Assembly: GCA_024408905.1 (NCBI GenBank) | Contig: JAKSUP010000048.1 | Coordinates: 1 to 8,063 of the forward strand | Origin: a bacterium | Lineage (GTDB): Bacteria > Cyanobacteriota > Vampirovibrionia > Gastranaerophilales > Gastranaerophilaceae | DNA: 8,063 bases | Direction: 5' to 3' | Shown: positions 1-5,620 of the stretch, one piece after another | Layout: the number at the start of each line of letters is the position of its first letter | Numbering within the stretch: position 1 is the first letter of the stretch | Translations under genes and position numbers: made by a program | Notes under the pieces: model-generated | Database searches by the model: none | Told to the model about the DNA's origin: nothing | The model's input: only the letters and a program-made list of their open reading frames with translations

Positions 1-307
1 CTTTTGAAACTTTATAAAATTCTATTATTAACATAATAGTTAAAATATCCATCAAAATGACAAGTGCCAACGCAAAACCGATGTTGTGCAATAAAAAGAA
101 GGATGGTGACCAACAAAAATTTAATGCCAACTGACAAAAGAACAACAAATATCCCCAAGACTTACTTTTATCTGTATGTTTTATTCCAAAAAGCAAAAGA
201 GCTACAAAAATCAGAATGTACAGAATTGTCCACGCCGGAGCAAAAACCCATGCCGGTGGCGTTAACGGTGGTCTTGTTAAACTGTAATACCAAGCTGAAT
301 TAAACAT
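1..307 (-). CDS. tspO: TspO/MBR-family membrane protein, 5' part (3' end outside window)
   Basis: Reading the minus strand from an ATG at 307-305 gives 102 residues with no stop before the left edge. They contain the hallmarks of the TspO/MBR (tryptophan-rich sensory protein, peripheral benzodiazepine receptor-like) family: a W-Y-x-S-L-x-x-P-P-L-x-P-P stretch at residues 6-18, W-V-F-A-P-A-W-T-I-L-Y at 20-30, and N-F-C-W-S-P-S-F-F at 63-71. Hydrophobic segments at about 22-41, 51-72 and 76-97 look membrane-spanning. Family members are small five-helix proteins that bind porphyrins, haem and related ligands, and the bacterial role is often stress-linked. Upstream in frame is a TGA with no other ATG, GTG or TTG between, so this start is forced. 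The usual first helix before the W-Y motif is therefore absent. No Shine-Dalgarno sequence is visible. The start lies 38 nt after the prmA stop, so co-transcription is likely. Family assignment is firm; the ligand is unknown. Confidence 0.88.
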   Translation of the reverse strand, partial: MFNSAWYYSLTRPPLTPPAWVFAPAWTILYILIFVALLLFGIKHTDKSKSWGYLLFFCQLALNFCWSPSFFLLHNIGFALALVILMDILTIMLIIEFYKVSK

Positions 308-329
308 ACTATAATTATTTATGTTTAAT
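299..329 (-). repeat. 10-bp inverted repeat covering the tspO start codon
   Basis: ATTAAACATA at 299-308 is matched by its exact reverse complement TATGTTTAAT at 320-329, leaving an 11-nt loop. It sits between the prmA stop and tspO. The tspO start codon (305-307) lies inside one arm, so in the transcript the ATG would be paired. It has no T-run and is AT-only apart from one G/C pair, so it is a poor intrinsic terminator. Any regulatory role is inference. Confidence 0.45.
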
Positions 330-345
330 CAAATTTCACAATTGC

Positions 346-1236
346 CTACAAGGTTACTATATAGGATACCCATTGGTCTTGGCTAATTGTATCAATAATT
401 TTTAGATTATTGTCTTGTATAGCTTGTAAAACAATATCCTTTTTTTCGTCCAAAATTCCACTCAAAGAGAGTTTTGCTGTTGGTTTTAAAAGTGCTTTTA
501 AATCTCCCATAATTTCAGCAAGCACATTATGCAAAATATTTGCACAAACAAAATCGTATTTTTCAGTCAACTTATCAGCTGAATTGAGTTCAAAAGTTAC
601 TTCTACATTGTTAATTTTAGCGTTTTCTTTACAGACATCAATAACGGTCTCATCAATATCGCATCCGTAAGCTGATTTTGCTCCGAGTTTCATTGCAAGA
701 ATTGATAAAATGCCTGAGCCTGTTCCGATATCAGCAACAGAGTCACCTTTATTCAAATATTTTTCCAACGCTTTCATACAAAGTTGTGTTGTTTGATGGG
801 TTCCCGTGCCAAAAGCACAACCGGGGTCTAATGATATTGTAATTTCGTTTGGTTTTGGGTTATATTCAAGCCAGCTTGGAACAACTGCAATATTTTCAGT
901 AACATGTGTTACTGTCCATTTTTCTTTCCACTTTTTTGACCAGTCCTGATTTTCTTTTTCATCTAAAGAGATTTCCCAACTTCCAAGTTCTTCATCAGAA
1001 AAACCACGAGATTTTAATAATTCTCGTTCCGTATTCAAAACTTCTTGCAAATTTTGTGGCATAGTTGTTAAAAACACTCTCAACGTGCCACGAGTAGTAG
1101 AAGTCATTTCAAGATCTTTGTATGCCTGTTCTTCTAACACAACACCTTCGCAGTCAAAATGAGTAAAGAAAATATCAGAAATTATTTCTTCCATATTAGG
1201 GTTAATTGAGATTTTTAGTTCAAAATAATTATCCAT
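346..1236 (-). CDS. prmA: Ribosomal protein L11 methyltransferase PrmA
   Basis: This 296-residue protein is the normal PrmA length. PrmA uses S-adenosylmethionine to methylate ribosomal protein L11 at several amino groups in the cytoplasm. The N-terminal substrate-recognition domain (about 1-95) is followed by D-W-S-K-K-W-K-E-K-W at 98-107, matching the linker region of the family. Next come L-D-P-G-C-A-F-G-T-G-T-H-Q-T-T at 136-150, the SAM-binding motif I V-A-D-I-G-T-G-S-G-I at 167-176, the acidic ribose-binding region C-D-I-D at 192-195, and A-N-I-L-H-N at 232-237 in the motif IV position. The ATG at 1236 has no close Shine-Dalgarno sequence. The nearest G-rich run is the GGGG of an intergenic repeat 17 nt upstream, too far by usual rules, so translation may depend on the AT-rich leader or on readthrough from accA. 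It lies 91 nt after accA. PrmA is not essential in E. coli. Confidence 0.95.
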   Translation of the reverse strand: MDNYFELKISINPNMEEIISDIFFTHFDCEGVVLEEQAYKDLEMTSTTRGTLRVFLTTMPQNLQEVLNTERELLKSRGFSDEELGSWEISLDEKENQDWSKKWKEKWTVTHVTENIAVVPSWLEYNPKPNEITISLDPGCAFGTGTHQTTQLCMKALEKYLNKGDSVADIGTGSGILSILAMKLGAKSAYGCDIDETVIDVCKENAKINNVEVTFELNSADKLTEKYDFVCANILHNVLAEIMGDLKALLKPTAKLSLSGILDEKKDIVLQAIQDNNLKIIDTISQDQWVSYIVTL

Positions 1237-1249
1237 ATTTAATTTTATT

Positions 1250-1334
1250 TTTACCCCTCTATTTACCCCTTACTGCCTCAGTGCCTTAGTAGCTTAGCGC
1301 CCTTAATTTACCCCTTTACCCCTATATTTACCCC
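1250..1334. repeat. Composite octamer repeat array between accA and prmA
   Basis: Five exact copies of TTTACCCC (plus strand) lie at 1250-1257, 1262-1269, 1307-1314, 1315-1322 and 1327-1334. Between them are four head-to-tail octamers of consensus TAGTGCCT at 1271-1302, with the third unit reading TAGTAGCT. The array fills nearly the whole accA-prmA spacer, and its last copy overlaps the accA stop codon. Related copies occur at 4888-4903 and 5573-5620. The period and uneven conservation resemble the short tandemly repeated sequences known from cyanobacterial genomes, although those are mostly heptamers. The function is unknown. Confidence 0.85.
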
Positions 1335-2281
1335 TCGATAAATTGTCCCATAGCACGGAATTTATTATATCTTTCCTCTTTTAATTCTTCAGGGGATAAT
1401 TTTGATAATTCTTTTAAAGCTTTAGATATAGCATTTTTCATATTTTTTGCAGCACCTCTGTAATCAATATGTGCGCCACCCAAAGGCTCTTTAATTTCTT
1501 CATCAATTATACCGAGTTTTAGAAGGTCAGCAGAGGTAATTTTTAGAGCTTCTGCTGCTTCTGCGTATAGAGCTGCATCTCTCCATAAAATAGAAGCACA
1601 ACCTTCAGGAGAAATAACTGTATAATATGCATGTTCAAACATCATTACTCTGTTTGCAACAGCCAAACCTAAAGCACCACCGGAACAGCCTTCGCCGGTA
1701 ATTATTGATATAACAGGGACATCAAGTTTAGACATTTCTCTTAAATTCGTTGCAATTGCCATACCTTGCCCTGTTTCTTCTGCTTTTATTCCAGGATATG
1801 CCCCCGGGGTATCAATAAGCGTAATAATAGGAAGGTTAAATTTGTTTGCGTGTTTAAAAAGTCTTAATGCCTTTCTGTAACCTTGAGGTTGTGGCATACC
1901 AAAGTTGCAATCCAAATTTTCTTTAGTTGTTCTTCCTTTTTGAATTCCTATAATCATTACAGGTTTGCCCTCAAATTTAGCTAATCCACCTGCAATTGCT
2001 CTATCATCAAGGCCTTCTCTATCTCCGTGGAGTTCAATAAAATCTTCGCATATAAGGTCGACAAATTCCACAAATTTAGGTCGTTCTTGGTGTCTTGCGA
2101 TTTGTAATTTTTGTGAAGGTTTCAATTTTGAATATAACTCCTTTTTATAATCTTGAGCTTGTTTTTCAAAGGTTTTGATTTGTTTTTCCATATCAAGACC
2201 TGATTCAGCACTCATTTTTTTAAGTTCATTAATCTTTTTTTCTATTTCCACTATTGGTTTTTCAAATTCTAACACTGCCAT
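1328..2281 (-). CDS. accA: Acetyl-CoA carboxylase carboxyltransferase subunit alpha
   Basis: AccA pairs with AccD to form the carboxyltransferase that moves the carboxyl group from biotin (on AccB) to acetyl-CoA, giving malonyl-CoA for fatty-acid synthesis. The start chosen is the ATG at 2281, beginning M-A-V-L-E-F-E-K-P. It yields 317 residues, close to the usual size, and has GGGG 6 nt upstream. An ATG farther out at 2314 would add 11 residues overlapping accD and is unlikely. Seen in order: a charged helical N-terminus (about 11-60), F-I-E-L-H-G-D-R at 81-88, N-F-G-M-P-Q-P-Q-G-Y-R-K-A at 126-138, I-D-T-P-G-A-Y-P-G at 156-164, and the crotonase-fold oxyanion region G-E-G-C-S-G-G-A-L-G at 196-205. 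Only one base separates the accD stop from this ATG, so the two are surely co-translated in one operon. The stop codon lies in an intergenic repeat unit. Confidence 0.96.
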   Translation of the reverse strand: MAVLEFEKPIVEIEKKINELKKMSAESGLDMEKQIKTFEKQAQDYKKELYSKLKPSQKLQIARHQERPKFVEFVDLICEDFIELHGDREGLDDRAIAGGLAKFEGKPVMIIGIQKGRTTKENLDCNFGMPQPQGYRKALRLFKHANKFNLPIITLIDTPGAYPGIKAEETGQGMAIATNLREMSKLDVPVISIITGEGCSGGALGLAVANRVMMFEHAYYTVISPEGCASILWRDAALYAEAAEALKITSADLLKLGIIDEEIKEPLGGAHIDYRGAAKNMKNAISKALKELSKLSPEELKEERYNKFRAMGQFIEG

Positions 2282-2282
2282 A

Positions 2283-3149
2283 TTAAACCCCATGCATATC
2301 CAAAATATTAGCAATAGTTTTTCTCAAATTTTTGCGTTTGGAAACGATATCAACTTGTCCGTATTTAAGCAAATATTCTGCAGTTTGGAAATCAGAAGGA
2401 AGTTTTTGGTGAATAGTTTGTTCTATAACACGTCTTCCTGCAAACCCAATTCTTGCACCTTGTTCAGCAATAATAATATCACCTAATGTACCAAAGCTTG
2501 CAGTTACACCACCAAATGTAGGCTCTGTCAGCAAATTGATATACAAAACCCCTGCTTCATCAAGCTTTCCGGCAGCACAAGACGTTTTTGCCATTTGCAT
2601 AAGACTCAAGGCACTTTCTTGCATTCTTGCTCCACCTGAAGATGTTACGGAAAGCATCGGAATTTTTAATTCAATTGCTTTTTCCATCATTCTGGTAACT
2701 TTTTCTCCGACAACGCTGCCCATTGAGCCACCCATGTAATCAAAATCCATAACAGCGATTGCTATTTTGTGTCCTTCAATTTTCCCGATACCTGTAATAA
2801 CAGCCTCATCAAGCCCCGTCTTATCTTGAGCTTTTTTAAGTCTGTCAGCATAAGATTCTGAATCAACAAACTTTAGAGGATCTGTCGGTAAAATGTTTTT
2901 AAAAAATTCTTCAAAAGAACCTTCGTCAAGAAGTTGGGATACACGGGTTTTAGCATTTATCCTAAAATGATAATCACAATGAGGGCAAACCATCATATTG
3001 TCTTCGAGTTCTGTTTTAAGTATTTGGGCTTCACAATGAACGCATTTTATCCATAAACTTGGGGATGCGTCCTCAATTCCCCTCATTTCTTTCGCACGTC
3101 GCTCAATTTGAGCTTCTTTACGTTTATCGAACCATTCTTGAATTGTCAT
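2283..3149 (-). CDS. accD: Acetyl-CoA carboxylase carboxyltransferase subunit beta
   Basis: AccD is the zinc-binding subunit of the carboxyltransferase half of acetyl-CoA carboxylase, working with AccA in the cytoplasm in the first committed step of fatty-acid synthesis. The 288 residues match the family. A four-cysteine zinc ribbon is complete: C36-x2-C39-x15-C55-x2-C58. The crotonase-fold body carries D-Y-M-G-G-S-M-G-S-V-V-G-E-K at 137-150, S-S-G-G-A-R-M-Q-E at 170-178 and P-T-F-G-G-V-T-A-S-F-G at 210-220, which form the acyl-CoA and oxyanion site. The N-terminus M-T-I-Q-E-W-F-D-K-R-K is typical, supporting the ATG at 3149; its Shine-Dalgarno (GTGAG) is weak. A likely extended -10 promoter lies at 3192-3200, giving a short leader of roughly 35 nt. 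accA follows after one base. Confidence 0.97.
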   Translation of the reverse strand: MTIQEWFDKRKEAQIERRAKEMRGIEDASPSLWIKCVHCEAQILKTELEDNMMVCPHCDYHFRINAKTRVSQLLDEGSFEEFFKNILPTDPLKFVDSESYADRLKKAQDKTGLDEAVITGIGKIEGHKIAIAVMDFDYMGGSMGSVVGEKVTRMMEKAIELKIPMLSVTSSGGARMQESALSLMQMAKTSCAAGKLDEAGVLYINLLTEPTFGGVTASFGTLGDIIIAEQGARIGFAGRRVIEQTIHQKLPSDFQTAEYLLKYGQVDIVSKRKNLRKTIANILDMHGV

Positions 3150-3191
3150 ATCTCACATTCAGCTTATTTGCTGTCCTTTTTTACGATGGAT

Positions 3192-3200
3192 ACTATAACA
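3192..3200 (-). promoter_or_regulatory. Extended -10 promoter for accD-accA
   Basis: On the minus strand the sequence reads TGTTATAGT, a TG-n extended -10 whose hexamer TATAGT is one change from consensus. No good -35 is visible at 16-18 bp, as is common for extended -10 promoters. Initiation near 3185 would give a leader of about 35 nt before accD. It lies just downstream of a terminator-like hairpin, so accDA probably starts its own transcript. Confidence 0.5.
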
Positions 3201-3209
3201 TTTTACACG

Positions 3210-3244
3210 AAAAAATAACTTTCGCTATGCTTTGTTAAGTTATT
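3210..3244 (-). terminator. Probable intrinsic terminator of the response regulator gene
   Basis: On the minus strand AATAACTT (3244-3237) pairs perfectly with AAGTTATT (3221-3214) around a 15-nt loop, and the transcript then runs into a six-T stretch ending at 3210. It begins about 48 nt after the response regulator stop and ends before the accD promoter. The stem is AT-rich and the loop long, so efficiency may be modest. Confidence 0.5.
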
Positions 3245-3291
3245 GTAACGGATTGAGGACGTGGGTGGACTTGAGCCTTATCGAAACCCGA

Positions 3292-3951
3292 TTATACCAA
3301 ACCTTCTTTCAGCGCTTTTACTGCAGCTTGAGTTCTGTCATCAACAACCAATTTCTGTATAATGTTACAAACATGCGCTTTTGCCGTATGTTCACTGATT
3401 GTAAGAGTGCGTGCTATATCATTGTTAGATTGACCGTCTACTATAAGTTTTAAGACTTCGTATTCCCTTTGAGTAAGGTTAGAATGATTTTCTTTAAAAA
3501 CACTTCTTGATAATTGTCTTGCGGGAATCACTCCACAATTTTTGTCTTTAATATAAGGAACAACGTGTGGATCAAGCCACATAGCACCGGCTTTTATCAT
3601 CTTTATAACATTCATCAAAAAATCTGTTGCTATGTCTTTGATTACATAAGCACTCGCTCCGGCTTGAAGAGATGCTGTTACCTCTTCTTCCGAAGTGTGG
3701 GAAGTCAGGATAATTACTTTTATTGAATTATTATGTTCAAGTATTTTTTTTGTTGCTTCAATCCCTGAAATATCAGGCAACCCCAAATCCATAAGCACAA
3801 CATCAGGTTTATTTAGTTTAGATTTTTCAATAGCTTCTTTCCCGTTTACGGCTTCTGCAATTATTTCCATTTCAGGATAATCACAAAAAAGTGATTTTAT
3901 CCCGATTCTCATAAGTTTTTGATCTTCAACAAGTAAAATTTTGATTTGCAT
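3292..3951 (-). CDS. NarL/FixJ-family response regulator with LuxR-type HTH
   Basis: A two-domain transcription factor of 219 residues. The receiver domain (1-120) has the acidic pair E9-D10, the phosphoacceptor D55 in L-M-D-L-G-L-P-D, T83, Y102 and K105, so phosphorylation is expected to be functional. The LuxR-type helix-turn-helix occupies about 157-217, with N-L-T-Q-R-E-Y-E-V-L-K-L-I and a recognition helix around S-E-H-T-A-K-A-H-V. The start at 3951 is chosen because AAGGAGG lies 5 nt upstream and the protein then begins M-Q-I-K-I-L-L-V-E-D, the normal receiver start. The longer frame to 4029 would add 26 unrelated residues and has no ribosome site. No sensor kinase is adjacent, so it is an orphan here; its kinase and target genes cannot be inferred. 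A 132-nt spacer separates it from the TPR gene, enough for its own promoter. Confidence 0.93.
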   Translation of the reverse strand: MQIKILLVEDQKLMRIGIKSLFCDYPEMEIIAEAVNGKEAIEKSKLNKPDVVLMDLGLPDISGIEATKKILEHNNSIKVIILTSHTSEEEVTASLQAGASAYVIKDIATDFLMNVIKMIKAGAMWLDPHVVPYIKDKNCGVIPARQLSRSVFKENHSNLTQREYEVLKLIVDGQSNNDIARTLTISEHTAKAHVCNIIQKLVVDDRTQAAVKALKEGLV

Positions 3952-3956
3952 ATTTA

Positions 3957-3963
3957 CCTCCTT
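3957..3963 (-). promoter_or_regulatory. Strong Shine-Dalgarno fixing the response regulator start
   Basis: The minus strand reads AAGGAGG followed by TAAAT and ATG. This perfect anti-16S match at optimal 5-nt spacing decides for the ATG at 3951 over the in-frame ATG at 4029, which lies upstream of it. Confidence 0.85.
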
Positions 3964-4001
3964 GTTACAGATAGTAGTTACCAATGTAATACTAAAAGGA
4001 G

Positions 4002-4029
4002 ATAATAATTTATTAAATTGAACAAACAA
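4002..4029 (-). promoter_or_regulatory. Possible promoter of the response regulator gene
   Basis: On the minus strand TTGTTT (4029-4024) and TATTAT (4007-4002) are spaced by 16 bp, an acceptable sigma-70-type arrangement in the 132-nt spacer. Start of transcription near 3995 would give a leader of about 44 nt. In DNA this AT-rich such matches arise easily by chance, so the call is tentative. Confidence 0.35.
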
Positions 4030-4083
4030 AACAATGCGAGGGTAATCATTTCTTGTTTTAAATTTTTAATAAAAAAGAAAAAA

Positions 4084-4557
4084 CTAGAATAAATGACGTT
4101 TAATTAAGTTGTCTTGTAAATCTGCTATTTTCAAATGTCTTTCTAATATAGATTGATTTTTCCAGTCATGTGCTTCATCATAATTATCATTGACATCAAT
4201 CGCTTTGTTATAATATTCAATAGCTTTATCAAAATTGTCTTCAAGATAATATACTGATCCGATAAGTGTGTATTCGATTTCTTTTTTAGCAGAATTTTTT
4301 AGAGCTTTTTCAAAATAAGAAATTGCATTTTTATAATTTCCCAAAGACATTTCTACACACCCTAAACCCCTTAGAGCAACAGGGTTATCGGGATTGTTTT
4401 CAAGAGCGTTTAAACATGTATTTTTACATTCGGCAAATTGTGTTTCGTCATACTCTTTCTTTGCTTTTTCAAGCAGAACTAAGAGTTTAATTTTGCTCCC
4501 TACTCTTTTAATTGTTTGTCCGATATTTTTTAAATCTTCTAATTCTTTTTCGTACAT
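4084..4557 (-). CDS. Small TPR-repeat protein
   Basis: The 157 residues are almost wholly helical and contain about three tetratricopeptide repeats, at roughly 26-58, 59-92 and 94-127. The second and third show the typical pattern, with A-L-x-x-L-G and G-N-Y-x-x-A-I-x-Y-F-E-K-A-L in the second, and Y-x-x-I-G and F-D-K-A-I-E-Y-Y-N-K-A-I in the third. There is no signal peptide or membrane segment, so it is probably cytoplasmic. TPRs form a protein-binding scaffold; the partner is unknown. Its ATG lies 2 nt after the stop of the ACT-domain gene with no Shine-Dalgarno, so translation is probably coupled to that gene. The pairing suggests the two products are made together, but I cannot name a pathway. 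Confidence 0.88.
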   Translation of the reverse strand: MYEKELEDLKNIGQTIKRVGSKIKLLVLLEKAKKEYDETQFAECKNTCLNALENNPDNPVALRGLGCVEMSLGNYKNAISYFEKALKNSAKKEIEYTLIGSVYYLEDNFDKAIEYYNKAIDVNDNYDEAHDWKNQSILERHLKIADLQDNLIKRHLF

Positions 4558-4559
4558 AA

Positions 4560-4838
4560 TTAAACAGTATGCATTTTTTCAAAAATTCCTTTTTTCTGTA
4601 CCCAAATTTCAGTTTCCATTTTGTTGCCTTCTTCTATTAAGGCATTTTTCAGGTCTTTAAAATTAACAGAAGCTTCTTTGATATCACAAAGCATAAACAT
4701 AACAAAATGACCTTGCATAAGCGTTTGCTTGATATCTTCAATATTAACTTTATATTTTGCCAAAATATTGGCAACAGCAGCCACAATACCGATTTTATCT
4801 GCACCTGAAACTGTTATAATAATTTTATAATCGTCCAT
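4560..4838 (-). CDS. ACT-domain protein, UPF0237 type
   Basis: A 92-residue protein that is essentially a single ACT domain. The ligand-binding signature is visible near the N-terminus: I-I-I-T-V-S-G-A-D-K-I-G-I-V-A at 6-20, then N-I-E-D-I-K-Q-T at 32-39. The C-terminal I-F-E-K-M-H matches the ending of the UPF0237 group of stand-alone ACT proteins. ACT domains bind small ligands, often amino acids, and regulate partner proteins; for this stand-alone group the ligand is not established to my knowledge. The ATG at 4838 follows AAGGAG by 5 nt. A clear extended -10 promoter lies 24 nt upstream, making this the first gene of a unit that continues into the TPR gene and possibly the response regulator. 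Confidence 0.9.
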   Translation of the reverse strand: MDDYKIIITVSGADKIGIVAAVANILAKYKVNIEDIKQTLMQGHFVMFMLCDIKEASVNFKDLKNALIEEGNKMETEIWVQKKGIFEKMHTV

Positions 4839-4861
4839 TTTTTCTCCTTGTTGTCATGAGC

Positions 4862-4870
4862 ATTATAGCA
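4862..4870 (-). promoter_or_regulatory. Extended -10 promoter for the ACT-TPR unit
   Basis: The minus strand reads TGCTATAAT, a perfect consensus -10 with the TG extension. No convincing -35 is seen. Initiation near 4855 would leave a leader of about 17 nt containing the AAGGAG ribosome site. The identical nonamer occurs before the phosphohexomutase gene at 7907-7915. Confidence 0.65.
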
Positions 4871-4887
4871 TACTTTTATAATGATTA

Positions 4888-4903
4888 TTTACCCCTTTAC
4901 CCC
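4888..4903. repeat. Two tandem TTTACCCC octamers at the rnhB stop
   Basis: Two exact head-to-tail copies of TTTACCCC (plus strand) at 4888-4895 and 4896-4903 overlap the last codons and the stop of rnhB. They are the same unit seen in the accA-prmA spacer. Confidence 0.8.
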
Positions 4904-5533
4904 AAAATGTTTTTTCAAAAAAGAAGGCCTGTGATATTTGCATAATCCATATTTGTCAATTGCTGCCAAGTGTTCGGCCGTTAAATATCCTGCGTTTTTT
5001 CTCCAATTATACATCGGGAATTCTTCGTGAAGTTTTTCCATATACCTATCACGAGTAACTTTTGCCAAAATACTCGCAGCAGCAATTGAAGCAGATTTTG
5101 AATCCCCTTTTACAATACATTCCTGCAAATGTGGGTAAAATTTAATCAACTTATTCCCGTCAACAAGAGTCAATATATCATCTGTTCCAAGCTTTTTAAT
5201 AACGCCTTCGCAAGCAAGTCGCATACCTTTAAGAGAAGCGTTTAAAATATTTATGCTTTCAATTTCTTCAACTTCAATACAAACAATTTCATTAACAGTA
5301 TTGTTTTTTATGATGTCATATATTGAATCTCTCTTTTTAGGAGTAAGTTTTTTTGAGTCATTCAAAATAGCAAGGTCTTTTATTAGACCATCTGTTATTT
5401 TGTCAAAATGAACAGAGGCAACATAAACCCCACCGGCAGCAGGCCCACGTCCTGCTTCATCCGTTCCGATTATTGTTTTATTAAAATTTGCGTCAAACTC
5501 AAATAAAGGTTTTGATGTTTTTTCTGTTATCAA
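4889..5533 (-). CDS. rnhB: Ribonuclease HII, TTG start
   Basis: RNase HII cuts the RNA strand of RNA-DNA hybrids and begins removal of single ribonucleotides misincorporated in DNA. The 214 residues match the family. The G-T-D-E-A-G-R-G-P motif at 23-31 carries the catalytic D25 and E26. D125 (in L-V-D-G-N-K) and D144 (in K-G-D-S-K-S-A-S-I-A-A-A-S) complete the metal-binding set, followed by A-K-V-T-R-D at 157-162 and the substrate-contacting Y-x-T-x-x-H region near 183-188. The start codon is TTG at 5533-5531, supported by AAAGGAG 5 nt upstream. The last four residues, G-V-K-G, and the stop are encoded by two octamer repeats. The gene follows the phosphohexomutase by 80 nt with no clear promoter between, so it may be cotranscribed with it. 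Confidence 0.96.
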   Translation of the reverse strand: MITEKTSKPLFEFDANFNKTIIGTDEAGRGPAAGGVYVASVHFDKITDGLIKDLAILNDSKKLTPKKRDSIYDIIKNNTVNEIVCIEVEEIESINILNASLKGMRLACEGVIKKLGTDDILTLVDGNKLIKFYPHLQECIVKGDSKSASIAAASILAKVTRDRYMEKLHEEFPMYNWRKNAGYLTAEHLAAIDKYGLCKYHRPSFLKKHFGVKG

Positions 5534-5538
5534 TTTTG

Positions 5539-5545
5539 CTCCTTT
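5539..5545 (-). promoter_or_regulatory. Shine-Dalgarno deciding the rnhB TTG start
   Basis: The minus strand reads AAAGGAG, then CAAAA, then TTG. The strong site at ideal spacing supports initiation at the TTG; the next in-frame ATG (residue 104) lies far inside the conserved domain. Confidence 0.75.
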
Positions 5546-5572
5546 TTGTAGTTTTCAATGCCCATAAAATCT

Positions 5573-5620
5573 TAGTGCCATAGTGCCCTAGTATCTTACT
5601 GCCTTCAAATAAATTACCCC
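5573..5620. repeat. Octamer array between the phosphohexomutase gene and rnhB
   Basis: Four perfectly phased octamers of consensus TAGTGCCT (plus strand) fill 5573-5604; the third unit reads TAGTATCT. A single TTTACCCC-type unit with one mismatch at 5613-5620 overlaps the phosphohexomutase stop codon. Layout and unit types match the array at 1250-1334, including divergence of the third unit. Confidence 0.8.

Noticed and set aside
64..303. Plus-strand open frame of 79 codons
   Set aside because: It is antisense to the TspO-like gene, whose minus-strand frame has strong family motifs; the plus product has no recognisable features.
1271..1302. CRISPR-like or other spacer-repeat array
   Set aside because: The repeats are 8 bp, directly adjacent and without unique spacers; no cas genes are present.
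2175..2486. Plus-strand open frame of 103 codons
   Set aside because: It lies opposite the accD-accA junction, where both minus-strand genes are certain.
3952..4029. N-terminal 26-residue extension of the response regulator
   Set aside because: A perfect AAGGAGG precedes the internal ATG at 3951, the receiver domain begins there, and a candidate promoter overlaps the extension.
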